DNA of 64,000 bases from Neogemmobacter tilapiae (GTDB lineage: Bacteria > Pseudomonadota > Alphaproteobacteria > Rhodobacterales > Rhodobacteraceae), in contig NZ_BMYJ01000004.1 of NCBI RefSeq assembly GCF_014652215.1, positions 248,001-312,000 of the forward strand, given 5' to 3'. The notes below the pieces were generated by a model. That model had not been told where the DNA came from. It saw only the letters and a program-made list of their open reading frames with translations, and ran no database searches. Shown piece by piece: positions 24,756 to 32,876 of the stretch; the stretch's first letter is position 1, and the number at the start of each line of letters is the position of its first letter. Both the position numbers and the translations under genes were made by a program.

Positions 24756-26435
24756 ATGTGCGCTAAAGCAACTATGGACGAATTCGAAGCCCTTTTGAAG
24801 GAAAGCTTTGAAATTGACACCCCCGAAGAGGGCACGGTTGTCAAAGGCAAGGTCATCGCCATCGAGGCGGGCCAGGCCATCATCGACGTCGGCTACAAGA
24901 TGGAAGGCCGCATCGATCTGAAAGAATTCGCAAACCCCGGCGAAGCCCCGAATATCAACGTGGGCGATACCGTTGAGGTTTATCTGGACCGCGTGGAAAA
25001 CAGCCGCGGCGAAGCCCAGATCAGCCGTGAAAAGGCCCGCCGCGAGGAAGCCTGGGATCGTCTGGAAAAAGCCTATGCGTCGGAAACCCGCGTCGATGGC
25101 GCGATCTTTGGCCGGGTCAAAGGTGGTTTCACCGTCGATCTGGGGGGCGCTGTGGCGTTCCTGCCGGGCAGCCAAGTGGACGTGCGTCCGGTGCGCGATG
25201 CTGGCCCGCTGATGGGCATGAAGCAGCCGTTCCAGATTCTGAAAATGGACCGTCGCCGGGGCAACATCGTTGTGTCGCGTCGTGCGATCCTGGAAGAAAG
25301 CCGTGCCGAACAGCGCGCCGAAGTCATTGGCAACCTGACCGAAGGTCAGACGGTCGATGGCGTGGTCAAGAACATCACCGAATACGGTGCGTTCGTGGAT
25401 CTGGGTGGCGTCGATGGTCTGCTGCACGTGACCGACATGGCTTGGCGCCGTGTGAACCATCCTTCGGAAATCCTGTCGATCGGCGAGACCGTCAAGGTTC
25501 AGGTCATCAAGATCAACAAGGACACGCACCGCATTTCCTTGGGCATGAAGCAACTGCAATCCGATCCGTGGGATGCTGTTGAAAAAGCCTATCCGCTGGA
25601 ATCGGTCCACAAGGGCCGCGTGACCAACATCACCGACTACGGCGCCTTTGTGGAGCTGGAAGCGGGTGTGGAAGGTCTGGTTCACGTCTCGGAAATGTCC
25701 TGGACGAAAAAGAACGTGCATCCCGGCAAGATCGTTTCGACCTCGCAAGAAGTCGACGTCATGGTTCTGGAAATCGACAGCGCAAAACGTCGCGTGTCGC
25801 TGGGCCTGAAGCAGACGCAGCGCAACCCGTGGGAAGTGTTTGCGGAATCGCACCCCGTTGGCAGCGTGATCGAAGGCGAAGTGAAGAACATCACCGAATT
25901 CGGTCTGTTCGTCGGCCTGGAGAACGACATCGACGGGATGGTTCACCTTTCGGACCTGAGCTGGGATCAGCGCGGGGAAGAGGCGATCCAAAACTACCGC
26001 AAGGGCGACATGGTGAAAGCCGCTGTCACCGAAGTGGATATCGAGAAAGAGCGGATCAGCCTTTCGGTCAAGGCGCTGGGCGAAGACACGTTCAGTGACG
26101 CGATTGATGGGGTGAAGCGTGGGTCGATCATCACCTGCACCGTTTCGGCCATCGAAGAAGGCGGGATCGAGGTGGAATACAACGGCATGAAGTCGTTCAT
26201 CCGCCGTTCGGATCTGGCCCGCGACCGTGGCGACCAGCGTCCGGAGCGTTTCCAGGTGGGCGACAAGATCGATGCCCGCGTGACGAACGTTGATTCCAAA
26301 GCCCGCAAGCTGGGCCTTTCGATCAAGGCACGTGAGATCGCCGAAGAGAAAGAGGCCGTCGAACAGTATGGCTCGTCCGATTCGGGCGCGTCGCTGGGCG
26401 ACATCTTGGGTGCTGCGCTGAAGGGCGGCAACTAA
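24756..26435 (+). CDS. rpsA: 30S ribosomal protein S1
   Basis: A 559-residue protein with six S1 (OB-fold) repeats, seen as the recurrent VKGKVIAIEAGQAIIDVGYK, VDGVVKNITEYGAFVDLGG, HKGRVTNITDYGAFVELEAG and IEGEVKNITEFGLFVGLEN. S1 binds mRNA on the small subunit and helps it enter the ribosome. The length matches the alphaproteobacterial family. ATG 24756 follows AAAGGAC. A GC-rich terminator lies about 40 bases after the stop, and ihfB follows on the same strand. cmk, often upstream of rpsA in related genomes, is not present; hisD diverges instead. Confidence 0.97.
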   Translation: MCAKATMDEFEALLKESFEIDTPEEGTVVKGKVIAIEAGQAIIDVGYKMEGRIDLKEFANPGEAPNINVGDTVEVYLDRVENSRGEAQISREKARREEAWDRLEKAYASETRVDGAIFGRVKGGFTVDLGGAVAFLPGSQVDVRPVRDAGPLMGMKQPFQILKMDRRRGNIVVSRRAILEESRAEQRAEVIGNLTEGQTVDGVVKNITEYGAFVDLGGVDGLLHVTDMAWRRVNHPSEILSIGETVKVQVIKINKDTHRISLGMKQLQSDPWDAVEKAYPLESVHKGRVTNITDYGAFVELEAGVEGLVHVSEMSWTKKNVHPGKIVSTSQEVDVMVLEIDSAKRRVSLGLKQTQRNPWEVFAESHPVGSVIEGEVKNITEFGLFVGLENDIDGMVHLSDLSWDQRGEEAIQNYRKGDMVKAAVTEVDIEKERISLSVKALGEDTFSDAIDGVKRGSIITCTVSAIEEGGIEVEYNGMKSFIRRSDLARDRGDQRPERFQVGDKIDARVTNVDSKARKLGLSIKAREIAEEKEAVEQYGSSDSGASLGDILGAALKGGN

Positions 26436-26477
26436 GCCTTAGGGCTGTATCGATTTCGGGTGTTTTCACCCGATTGG

Positions 26478-26505
26478 AGGCCCCGCTGGCAACGGCGGGG
26501 CCTTT
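26478..26505 (+). terminator. Intrinsic terminator downstream of rpsA
   Basis: GGCCCCGC (26479-26486) pairs with GCGGGGCC (26495-26502) around an 8-base loop, followed by TTT. An extra A-T pair extends the stem. It separates rpsA from ihfB. Confidence 0.75.
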
Positions 26506-26633
26506 CCGTTGCGGGGATAGGGGCAATCGACACGGGTTTCCTGTTTGTCAGGCGGAATTTTCCGCCTATAGTCCGGATATAAAACAACAACGGGGTTTGG
26601 AACCTCGAAGCCCGCCACAGGGGGATGTTACGG

Positions 26634-26915
26634 ATGATCCGTTCGGAATTGATCCAGAAGATTGCGGATGAAAATCCGCACCTGACGCAGCGCCATGTTG
26701 AGCGTATTGTGAACACGGTTTTTGAAGAAATCATCGAAGCGCTGGCCAAGGGGGACCGTGTGGAACTTCGTGGTTTCGGGGCGTTCTCGGTCAAGTCGCG
26801 CGAGGCGCGTGTGGGCCGAAACCCGCGCACGGGTGAATCCGTGCAGGTCGATGACAAGAAAGTGCCGTTTTTCAAGACGGGCAAGTTGTTGCGCGACCGG
26901 CTGAACACCAAGTAA
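26634..26915 (+). CDS. ihfB: Integration host factor beta subunit
   Basis: A 93-residue HU/IHF-family DNA-bending protein, [20 protein letters not shown] at the N-terminal end and the DNA-contacting arm with GRNPRTGE near residue 62. IHF is a heterodimer with IhfA that bends DNA sharply at specific sites in recombination, replication and transcription. ATG 26634 follows AGGGGGA at normal spacing, and the extra three residues from an upstream start are not conserved. The position downstream of rpsA is typical. Confidence 0.95.
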   Translation: MIRSELIQKIADENPHLTQRHVERIVNTVFEEIIEALAKGDRVELRGFGAFSVKSREARVGRNPRTGESVQVDDKKVPFFKTGKLLRDRLNTK

Positions 26916-26960
26916 GACGGATCAGCGCCTGCTGTCGGGCGTGGCAAGGGTGGGGCTGCC

Positions 26961-27320
26961 ATGATCCGTTGGCTTCGTTATCTGTTTCTGGGCACCTTGG
27001 CGATTGCGCTGGTGACATTGGCCTTGGCCAACCGTTCGGTTGTTCGGGTGCAAGCCCTGCCGGATGATATGGCGGCCTTTTTGGGGCTAGACCTGTCCGC
27101 GGAACTGCCGCTGTTTCTGGTGATTTTTGGGGCGATTGTGGTGGGGCTGATGATCGGCTTTGCCTGGGAATGGCTGCGGGAACACCGCTATCGGGCCGAT
27201 GCGCGGGCCAAGGGGCGGGATGTGAGCCGTCTGGAGCGGGAATTGGCCGTGATGCGCGATGCGGGGCAGGTGCCGCCACAGGATGATGTGCTGGCGATTC
27301 TGGATCAGGGCAGGCGCTAG
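26961..27320 (+). CDS. LapA-domain (DUF1049) membrane protein
   Basis: A 119-residue protein with two hydrophobic segments (WLRYLFLGTLAIALVTLAL and LFLVIFGAIVVGLMIGFAWE) and a charged C-terminal tail, the layout of LapA/DUF1049 proteins. In E. coli LapA works with LapB in lipopolysaccharide assembly control. The position between ihfB and trpF is conserved in related bacteria. It ends 3 bases before the trpF start, so co-transcription is likely. Confidence 0.85.
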   Translation: MIRWLRYLFLGTLAIALVTLALANRSVVRVQALPDDMAAFLGLDLSAELPLFLVIFGAIVVGLMIGFAWEWLREHRYRADARAKGRDVSRLERELAVMRDAGQVPPQDDVLAILDQGRR

Positions 27321-27323
27321 GCG

Positions 27324-27962
27324 ATGGATCTGATTCGGGTCAAGATCTGCGGTCTGCGGACTGTGGGGGATGTGCAGGCGGTGGCAGAGGCTGGCGCTGC
27401 CTATATGGGGCTGGTGTTCTTTGCCAAAAGCCCGCGGAACCTGACGCTGGAACAGGGTCGGGAACTGGCCTTGGCCGCACCGGTGGGGCTGGCGAAAGTG
27501 GCCTTGGTGGTGAACCCGGATGATCCCACATTGGATTCGATTGTCGAGGCGATGCCCTTGGACATGATCCAGTTGCACGGGGCCGAAACGCCGGAACGGG
27601 TGGCCCAAGTGCGGGCGCGCTATGGTCTGCCGGTGATGAAGGCGATGGGTGTGGCCAGTGAAGACGATCTGGCGGGGCTGATGGAGATGAGCCTTGCCGC
27701 CGACCAGCTGCTGATCGACGCGAAACCGGCAAAGGGGGAATTGCCGGGGGGCAATGGGCTGACGTTTGACTGGCGTTTGCTGGTGGGGCGGAAGTGGCTG
27801 AAGCCTTGGATGCTGGCAGGGGGCTTGCACGCGGGCAATGTGGCGGATGCGGTGCGGCTGACCGGGGCGCGGCAGGTGGATCTGTCGAGCGGCGTGGAAA
27901 GCGCGCCGGGGGTGAAGGATCATGCGAAGATCCGGGAATTCATGGCCGCGGTGCGGGGCTGA
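27324..27962 (+). CDS. trpF: Phosphoribosylanthranilate isomerase
   Basis: A 212-residue TIM-barrel enzyme of tryptophan biosynthesis. RVKICGLRT carries the catalytic Cys, with the catalytic Asp probably in QLLIDAK and the phosphate-binding end in [10 protein letters not shown] and VDLSSGVE. The start lies 3 bases after lapA and the stop overlaps the next start (TGATG). In related genomes trpB usually follows directly; here trpB is 3.4 kb away beyond DedA, a toxin-antitoxin pair and a MarR/oxidoreductase pair. Confidence 0.95.
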   Translation: MDLIRVKICGLRTVGDVQAVAEAGAAYMGLVFFAKSPRNLTLEQGRELALAAPVGLAKVALVVNPDDPTLDSIVEAMPLDMIQLHGAETPERVAQVRARYGLPVMKAMGVASEDDLAGLMEMSLAADQLLIDAKPAKGELPGGNGLTFDWRLLVGRKWLKPWMLAGGLHAGNVADAVRLTGARQVDLSSGVESAPGVKDHAKIREFMAAVRG

Positions 27963-28327
27963 TGGGCTTTTTGCGCTATCTTTGGGCGAAACAGCGGGTT
28001 CTGGCGCTGGTCTTATTGGTGGCGCTGGCGGGGCTTGGCTGGTTCGGTTGGGGGGCGGCGCGGGACGCCTTGTATTTCGCCGATCCGGCGCATCAGCGGC
28101 AGGATCTGGCGAACTGGATGTCGCCGCGCTATGTCGCCAAAAGCTGGGATTTGCCTCCGGACGTGATCATCCGGGTGATGGATCTGGAGCCGGATCACAA
28201 ACAGAAGACACTGAAAGATGTGACCGAACATCTGGGCATCACCTTGGCCGAATTGCAGGTGCGGGTGGAACAGGCGCGGGCGCAGATGGACGCGCGGCGA
28301 ATGCTGGATCACCTGATCCATGACTGA
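27962..28327 (+). CDS. Hypothetical single-pass membrane protein
   Basis: 121 residues with one N-terminal membrane segment (VLALVLLVALAGLGWFGWG) and a soluble C-terminal part, predicted periplasmic, ending in a charged helix. I recognise no named domain. Its start overlaps the trpF stop, and its last codons overlap the DedA start, so the three genes are translationally linked. An involvement with DedA in envelope function is only a guess from position. Confidence 0.7.
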   Translation: MGFLRYLWAKQRVLALVLLVALAGLGWFGWGAARDALYFADPAHQRQDLANWMSPRYVAKSWDLPPDVIIRVMDLEPDHKQKTLKDVTEHLGITLAELQVRVEQARAQMDARRMLDHLIHD

Positions 28328-28985
28328 AACGCTGCTGGCCCTTGTGCCGACCTATGGGGTCTGGCTGATCCTGTTTGGGGTGATGCTGTCGACACTGGCC
28401 ATTCCGGTGCCAGTCTCGATGCTGGTGATGACGGCGGGGGGCTTTGCCAGCACGGGGGATATGGTGCTGTGGCAGGTGCAGGCGGCGGCTTTGGGCGGCT
28501 GTATGCTGGGCGATCAACTGGCCTATAACATCGCGCGCAAGGGGGGCACGCGGTTGATCGGCGGGTTGAAAGCGCGGCCAAGGCTAGGGCCTGCGGTGAT
28601 CCGGGCCGAGGCGATGCTGGAACGCAAGGGGGCGGTGGCGGTGTTTTTGTCACGGACGGTGCTGTCGCCGCTGGGGCCCTATATGGGCTATCTGTCGGGG
28701 GCGTTGCGGTTCAACTGGTGGGCCTTTACGGCGGCGGCGGGGGTGGGGGCGGCGTGTTGGGCTGTGGCCTATTCCTATCTGGGCTATACCTTTGCCACCC
28801 GGATTGCAGAAATCGCCAGCCTGATCAGCAATGCCTTGGGTTTCATTCTGGCAGGCTGTGTGGTTGTCGGGCTGGGGGTCTATCTATGGCGCAGCTACCT
28901 TGCGGACCGGGGCGAACAGTCACCAGACCCGGCGGATAGGCAGGGCATCAAAGACGGTGTCGGCAGAGATGAGGGTGAGGTCTAA
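28320..28985 (+). CDS. DedA-family membrane protein
   Basis: 221 residues with the DedA pattern: glycine-rich hydrophobic segments, GDQLAYNIARKGG near residue 63, and the family arginine in FLSRTVLSPLGPYMGYLSG (about 109-127). DedA/SNARE-associated proteins are thought to be phospholipid or undecaprenyl-phosphate flippases. About 20 C-terminal codons overlap the 3' end of the oppositely oriented VapC gene, so the tail (RGEQSPDPADRQGIKDGVGR) may have been altered by the arrival of the toxin-antitoxin module. Confidence 0.85.
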   Translation: MTETLLALVPTYGVWLILFGVMLSTLAIPVPVSMLVMTAGGFASTGDMVLWQVQAAALGGCMLGDQLAYNIARKGGTRLIGGLKARPRLGPAVIRAEAMLERKGAVAVFLSRTVLSPLGPYMGYLSGALRFNWWAFTAAAGVGAACWAVAYSYLGYTFATRIAEIASLISNALGFILAGCVVVGLGVYLWRSYLADRGEQSPDPADRQGIKDGVGRDEGEV

Positions 28986-29306
28986 GGAGAGGGCGGTGGC
29001 CGCGATGATCCGATCGAAAGGGTCGCGGTGGGGCCAGTCGAGAAGGCCTGCCAAAGCGCATATTTGTGTTCCCGGTGCAATCGGCGTGCCACCGCGGGCC
29101 ACCAACACGCTTTCAATGTCGTCCAGATGGCCGTTCATTTCCGGCCATTTGCCCAAACGAACTTTTTGACCGATCTCGTATACACTCACCGTTGACAGGC
29201 ATACGGTGTCTGCTTGGTCCAGAAACAACTGGACTCGACTGCTGATTTTGCCGGGCATGGTCACGATCCACGCCCAAGCATGGGTGTCCAGCAAAAGTTG
29301 GGTCAA
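28920..29306 (-). CDS. VapC-type PIN-domain toxin
   Basis: A 128-residue PIN ribonuclease. Acidic active-site residues are visible in LLLDTHAWAW (Asp near 7), SVYEIGQK (Glu near 44) and DPFDRIIAATAL (Asp near 95 and 98). VapC toxins cleave specific RNAs and are neutralised by the upstream antitoxin. The start overlaps the antitoxin stop by 4 bases (ATGA). Its 3' end overlaps the DedA gene by 66 bases in the opposite direction. Confidence 0.88.
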   Translation of the reverse strand: MTQLLLDTHAWAWIVTMPGKISSRVQLFLDQADTVCLSTVSVYEIGQKVRLGKWPEMNGHLDDIESVLVARGGTPIAPGTQICALAGLLDWPHRDPFDRIIAATALSLDLTLISADTVFDALPIRRVW

Positions 29307-29533
29307 TCACGCCCCTCCCACGCCCGAAGATCTTCTTCTGACATGGGTTCCAGAAAATCGGGCACGGTGCCAGCCAAATGCTCTAGCCCGCCCATGCGGA
29401 ACTTGCCCTTGTGGATCGGCACCAGCCGCACCATGGGTTCGTTGTCGCGCGCAATGATCACCTCTTCGCCTTTTTTGGCGGCCTCGATCAATTGCGAAAG
29501 CCGACTTTTCGCTTCATGCATGTTCACTTGCAT
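29303..29533 (-). CDS. Phd/YefM-type antitoxin (VapB role)
   Basis: A 76-residue protein beginning MQVNMHEAKSRLSQLIEAAK, the DNA-binding fold of Phd/YefM antitoxins, with a C-terminal toxin-wrapping tail (MSEEDLRAWEG). ATG 29533 is chosen because AGGAG sits 9 bases upstream; an upstream start would add residues encoded by the operator itself. It should bind the TTAGCTAAC repeats at 29553-29570 and repress its own operon. Confidence 0.88.
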   Translation of the reverse strand: MQVNMHEAKSRLSQLIEAAKKGEEVIIARDNEPMVRLVPIHKGKFRMGGLEHLAGTVPDFLEPMSEEDLRAWEGRD

Positions 29534-29552
29534 CGCGGGCTCCTGTGTCTGC

Positions 29553-29570
29553 TTAGCTAACTTAGCTAAC
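29553..29570. promoter_or_regulatory. Tandem operator of the toxin-antitoxin operon
   Basis: Two abutting copies of TTAGCTAAC, each containing the 8-bp palindrome TTAGCTAA, located 20 bases upstream of the antitoxin start. Paired short palindromes are the usual binding sites of Phd-type antitoxins. Confidence 0.6.
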
Positions 29571-29583
29571 CTCGCCCCAAAAT

Positions 29584-30057
29584 TCAACCATCGCGCCTTT
29601 CGTCCAGCAGTTTGCGCAGTTCGGTCAGGCCGGGCAGCAGGGCGGCGGCCTTTTCAGGGGGGAAGGCTGCGGCCAGTTCCATAATGTCGGGGGCCATCGC
29701 GGCCAGCGCCTGTTCTCGGAAGGCGCGGCCTGCATCGGTCAGCCAGACCTGTTTGGAACGGCCATCCTCGGGGTTCGGGCGCACCGCGATATGGCCCCGC
29801 TTTTCCAGCAGGGCAATGGTGTGAGTCATCGTCGTCTTTGGCACCTGAAAGGCCCGCGCCAGTTCCAAGGGTGTCCGCCCGTCGCGCACCCGGATCAGGT
29901 GGTTCAGAAGCGCGAATTGCGAGGTCAGGTGGCCGGGCGGCATCCGTGCCTCAAACATCGCGGCCGACAGTTGCGCGAGAATGCCGATTTCGTTGAACAG
30001 GACAAAGAAGGCGGCCAGCGCCGCCCCCCGATCCGATCCCTGTTCATCCTGCGCCAT
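29584..30057 (-). CDS. MarR-family transcriptional regulator
   Basis: A 157-residue winged-helix regulator: TSQFALLNHLIRVRDGRTPL, recognition helix in VPKTTMTHTIALLEKRGHI, and wing in RPNPEDGRSKQVWLT. ATG 30057 was chosen for family length; it lies inside the last codons of the preceding oxidoreductase gene (14-base overlap), so the two are translated together. The regulator probably binds the 44-bp palindrome at 31207-31250 that covers the operon's start region and may respond to a compound handled by the oxidoreductase. Confidence 0.88.
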   Translation of the reverse strand: MAQDEQGSDRGAALAAFFVLFNEIGILAQLSAAMFEARMPPGHLTSQFALLNHLIRVRDGRTPLELARAFQVPKTTMTHTIALLEKRGHIAVRPNPEDGRSKQVWLTDAGRAFREQALAAMAPDIMELAAAFPPEKAAALLPGLTELRKLLDERRDG

Positions 30058-31195
30058 TTGCAATCCGTGTTTCCAACGGCCAGCGGGGGCTGGGGCCAAC
30101 CTCTGGCCCGAAGCCGATCCTGCCCAACATCTGAACCGTCCCGCCATTGGGCGCAAGCCTTGCGTGGATGTCACGGTAAGGGCCGGCCATTTCCGGGAAT
30201 TCCTGCAAGGCTTGGCTTAGCGGTTGCAGCGACAGCCCCGCCGCCGTCGCCGCCAGATGCAGGCGCAGCCAATCCTCGCCCACTGCCAATTGGCTAGCCC
30301 TGTCATTGGCGGGGGTCACCAGCCAGACATGGCCCATCGCCGTATCGCAATTGGCAAAGACGGCGGCCATGCCCTGTTGATAGACGGTGCTGGTCGTGTC
30401 CAGCGCCGTTTCGCGGGTGAATTGGCCGGTGGCCGCCAGCATTTCAAAGAGCGGGCCGCCAAAGTCGATCCCATCGGGGTTGGCATCGGTTTCCTTGGCC
30501 CCGATGCGGAACAGGTTGACGCTTTCGGCATAGGTGCGTGGCGTGGCTACTTCGATAGCCAGCGCGTTGTGGGTGAATTCGCGCAGGGATTGGACATGCG
30601 CCGGATCGACCGAAGCGCCAAAGTCGGAAAAGATCACCGCCTTGGCCATAGGTTCAAGCAGGGCAGAGGGCACGGGGCGGGTCAGGTCATAGGGTTCCTT
30701 GACCGAACGCCGCGCCAGAACCTGCGCAAACAGCGGGTCGGGCAGGGCCTTGCTGTCCGGCGTCAGGCGGATATGGGCGATGGGGCGGGCGTCTAGCCCT
30801 TCCGGGGTCTCGCCCATAGGAAAGGGCGTGATCTCGGCCCGCAGACCGTCTTGCAAGGCGGCCATCCGCAGCAGGCCAAGGAAGGCACCCAGCCCCACGG
30901 TGATCTGCCGGTTCATCGGGTCGGTTTCCGGCAGCAGGCGGTTCAGGTCGGCGAAAAGCGTGATTTCGTTAGGCGTTGCCAGATCGACCAGCCAAGGCTG
31001 ACGATTGTGCGGGTTCGGGGCCAGCAGCGCATAGGACAGCGCCCGGATGCGCGGATCATCCCCTTGCCCCGCTTGCCCCCAGGGCAAAAGCGCCGTCTGT
31101 GGTGCGCGCATGGCGACCTTAGCCCCGACAGCGGTGGCAGCAAGGATGACACCCCCGCCCAGAATGAACAGCGATTTCCGACGCGACAGGCTCAT
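30044..31195 (-). CDS. Acg-type nitroreductase-like flavoprotein with Tat signal
   Basis: A 383-residue protein starting MSLSRRKSLFILGGG, a twin-arginine signal followed by a hydrophobic segment, so probably exported folded with its cofactor. The body has the Acg/nitroreductase pattern LLAPNPHNRQPWLVDL, the FMN-binding element of that family. The reaction is unknown; relatives may sequester flavin or reduce quinones/nitro compounds. ATG 31195 is preferred because GGAGGAAG precedes it. The gene is co-transcribed with the overlapping marR gene. Confidence 0.8.
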   Translation of the reverse strand: MSLSRRKSLFILGGGVILAATAVGAKVAMRAPQTALLPWGQAGQGDDPRIRALSYALLAPNPHNRQPWLVDLATPNEITLFADLNRLLPETDPMNRQITVGLGAFLGLLRMAALQDGLRAEITPFPMGETPEGLDARPIAHIRLTPDSKALPDPLFAQVLARRSVKEPYDLTRPVPSALLEPMAKAVIFSDFGASVDPAHVQSLREFTHNALAIEVATPRTYAESVNLFRIGAKETDANPDGIDFGGPLFEMLAATGQFTRETALDTTSTVYQQGMAAVFANCDTAMGHVWLVTPANDRASQLAVGEDWLRLHLAATAAGLSLQPLSQALQEFPEMAGPYRDIHARLAPNGGTVQMLGRIGFGPEVGPSPRWPLETRIANGAG

Positions 31196-31206
31196 GGCTT
31201 CCTCCA

Positions 31207-31250
31207 TATAATCCGATATCGCACTATTTAGTGCGATATCGGATTATATG
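31207..31250. promoter_or_regulatory. 44-bp perfect palindrome, probable MarR operator
   Basis: Bases 31207-31227 and 31230-31250 are exact reverse complements over 21 bp with a 2-base centre. The centre reads CGCACTATTTAGTGCG and each arm contains CGATATCG. It covers the leader of the oxidoreductase/marR operon and holds a TATAAT-like -10 on the minus strand at its trpB-side end. It lies about 70 bases before trpB, so it might also affect trpB. Confidence 0.7.
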
Positions 31251-31322
31251 CAAGCCCCCTGATCCGGCTTTACCCTTGCCCCCAGCAAGGCTACATCACG
31301 GGGGACAGCAAAGGGGCGCGTG

Positions 31323-32552
31323 ATGGACGACGGAATCAACAGCTATATGACCGGGCCGGACGAACAGGGGCGCTTTGGCCTGTTCGGGGGGCGGTTCGTC
31401 AGCGAAACCCTGATGCCGCTGATCCTAGAGCTGGAACAGCGGTATGAATTCGCCAAGACCGACCCCAGCTTTTGGGCGGAAATGGACGATCTATGGAAGC
31501 ACTACGTCGGTCGCCCCTCGCCGCTGTATTTCGCACCGCGCCTGACGGAACATCTGGGCGGGGCCAAGGTCTACTTCAAACGGGACGAGTTGAACCACAC
31601 CGGCGCGCATAAGATCAACAATGTCTTGGGCCAGATCATTCTGGCCCGCCGCATGGGCAAGACGCGGATCATCGCCGAAACCGGGGCAGGCCAGCATGGG
31701 GTGGCCACCGCCACGGTCTGCGCCAAGTTCGGGCTGGAATGCGTGGTCTATATGGGCGCGCATGATGTGGAACGGCAGGCGCCGAACGTCTTCCGCATGC
31801 GGCTTTTGGGGGCCAAGGTGGTGCCGGTGACCAGCGGTCGGGGCACGCTGAAAGACGCGATGAACGATGCCCTGCGCGACTGGGTGACCAATGTGCGCGA
31901 TACGTTTTATTGCATCGGCACGGTGGCGGGCCCGCATCCCTACCCGGCCATGGTGCGCGATTTCCAAAGCATCATCGGCAAAGAGGTGCGCTGGCAGCTT
32001 GAGGAGCAGGAAGGCAAGGGCCGCCTGCCCGATACGGTGGTTGCGGCGATTGGGGGCGGATCGAACGCGATGGGGCTGTTCTTCCCCTTCCTCGATGATC
32101 CTTCAGTGAACATCATCGGGGTGGAGGCCGGAGGTAAAGGCGTCGATGATCGGATGCAGCATTGTGCCAGCCTGACCGGCGGGCGTCCCGGCGTGTTGCA
32201 CGGCAACCGGACCTATCTGCTGCAAGACCCGGATGGGCAGATTTTGGAAGGTTTCAGCATCAGCGCGGGCCTTGATTACCCCGGTATCGGGCCGGAGCAT
32301 GCCTGGCTGCATGATACGGGCCGGGCGGAATATGTGTCGATCACCGATGCCGAGGCGCTAGAGGCGTTTCAGCTTTCCTGCAAGCTGGAAGGGATCATTC
32401 CCGCGCTGGAGCCGAGCCACGCGCTGGCCCATGTGATGAAGATCGCGCCGAAACTGCCGCGCGAGCATATCATTGTGATGAACATGTGCGGACGGGGGGA
32501 TAAGGATATCTTTACCGTCGCCAAGCATCTGGGCTTTGATATGAAGGTCTGA
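31323..32552 (+). CDS. trpB: Tryptophan synthase beta chain
   Basis: A 409-residue PLP enzyme joining indole and serine. The PLP lysine is in [13 protein letters not shown] (about 92), with the substrate segment [12 protein letters not shown], the phosphate-binding IGGGSNAMG and the C-terminal cofactor Ser region [12 protein letters not shown] 31323 is preferred over GTG 31320, with AAGGGG upstream. The gene is separated from trpF and trpA by inserted genes. A textbook terminator follows 9 bases after the stop. Confidence 0.96.
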   Translation: MDDGINSYMTGPDEQGRFGLFGGRFVSETLMPLILELEQRYEFAKTDPSFWAEMDDLWKHYVGRPSPLYFAPRLTEHLGGAKVYFKRDELNHTGAHKINNVLGQIILARRMGKTRIIAETGAGQHGVATATVCAKFGLECVVYMGAHDVERQAPNVFRMRLLGAKVVPVTSGRGTLKDAMNDALRDWVTNVRDTFYCIGTVAGPHPYPAMVRDFQSIIGKEVRWQLEEQEGKGRLPDTVVAAIGGGSNAMGLFFPFLDDPSVNIIGVEAGGKGVDDRMQHCASLTGGRPGVLHGNRTYLLQDPDGQILEGFSISAGLDYPGIGPEHAWLHDTGRAEYVSITDAEALEAFQLSCKLEGIIPALEPSHALAHVMKIAPKLPREHIIVMNMCGRGDKDIFTVAKHLGFDMKV

Positions 32553-32560
32553 TGAAAACG

Positions 32561-32590
32561 GCCCTAAACCAAAGTTTAGGGCTTTTTTTA
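32561..32590 (+). terminator. Intrinsic terminator of trpB
   Basis: GCCCTAAAC (32561-32569) pairs perfectly with GTTTAGGGC (32574-32582) around a 4-base loop, followed by seven T. Confidence 0.92.
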
Positions 32591-32876
32591 TTGGGATCAC
32601 GGCCGTCCCATAAACCTTTTCCCGATAGACCGCCCGCCTGCCGCAGGGGCAAGGCAGGGAAGGGTCGGCACAGGTGGATTTGTCCGGCCTGGCAAAACCT
32701 TGCGGACCTCCATCCCCTTGGTCCGTTTGGGGTTGGCACCGGGCCTGTCACACACCGGTTGCGACCATGCTTGATCCAAGGTCTCTGCCCCTTCATTCTA
32801 AGGGGCAGAGATCAGATTTTTTGTGCCGTGATTCGCGGCAGTTTCGGGCCAAGCCCGGTTTGGGAAAGGATCGCCG
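32591..32876 (+). other. Intergenic region between trpB and the PepSY-like gene
   Basis: About 290 bases without a convincing gene. It contains the hairpin at 32782-32822. The stretch between the trpB terminator and this hairpin could encode a small RNA or be the leader of the downstream gene; no promoter could be assigned with confidence. Confidence 0.4.
32782..32822 (+). terminator. Hairpin with T run upstream of the PepSY-like gene
   Basis: A 12-bp perfect stem (32782-32793 with 32800-32811) and 6-base loop, then a run of six T after four further bases. It lies 55 bases before the next start codon and more than 200 bases after the trpB terminator, so it does not end trpB. It may be the 3' end of a small RNA or a leader attenuator. 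Confidence 0.6.
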
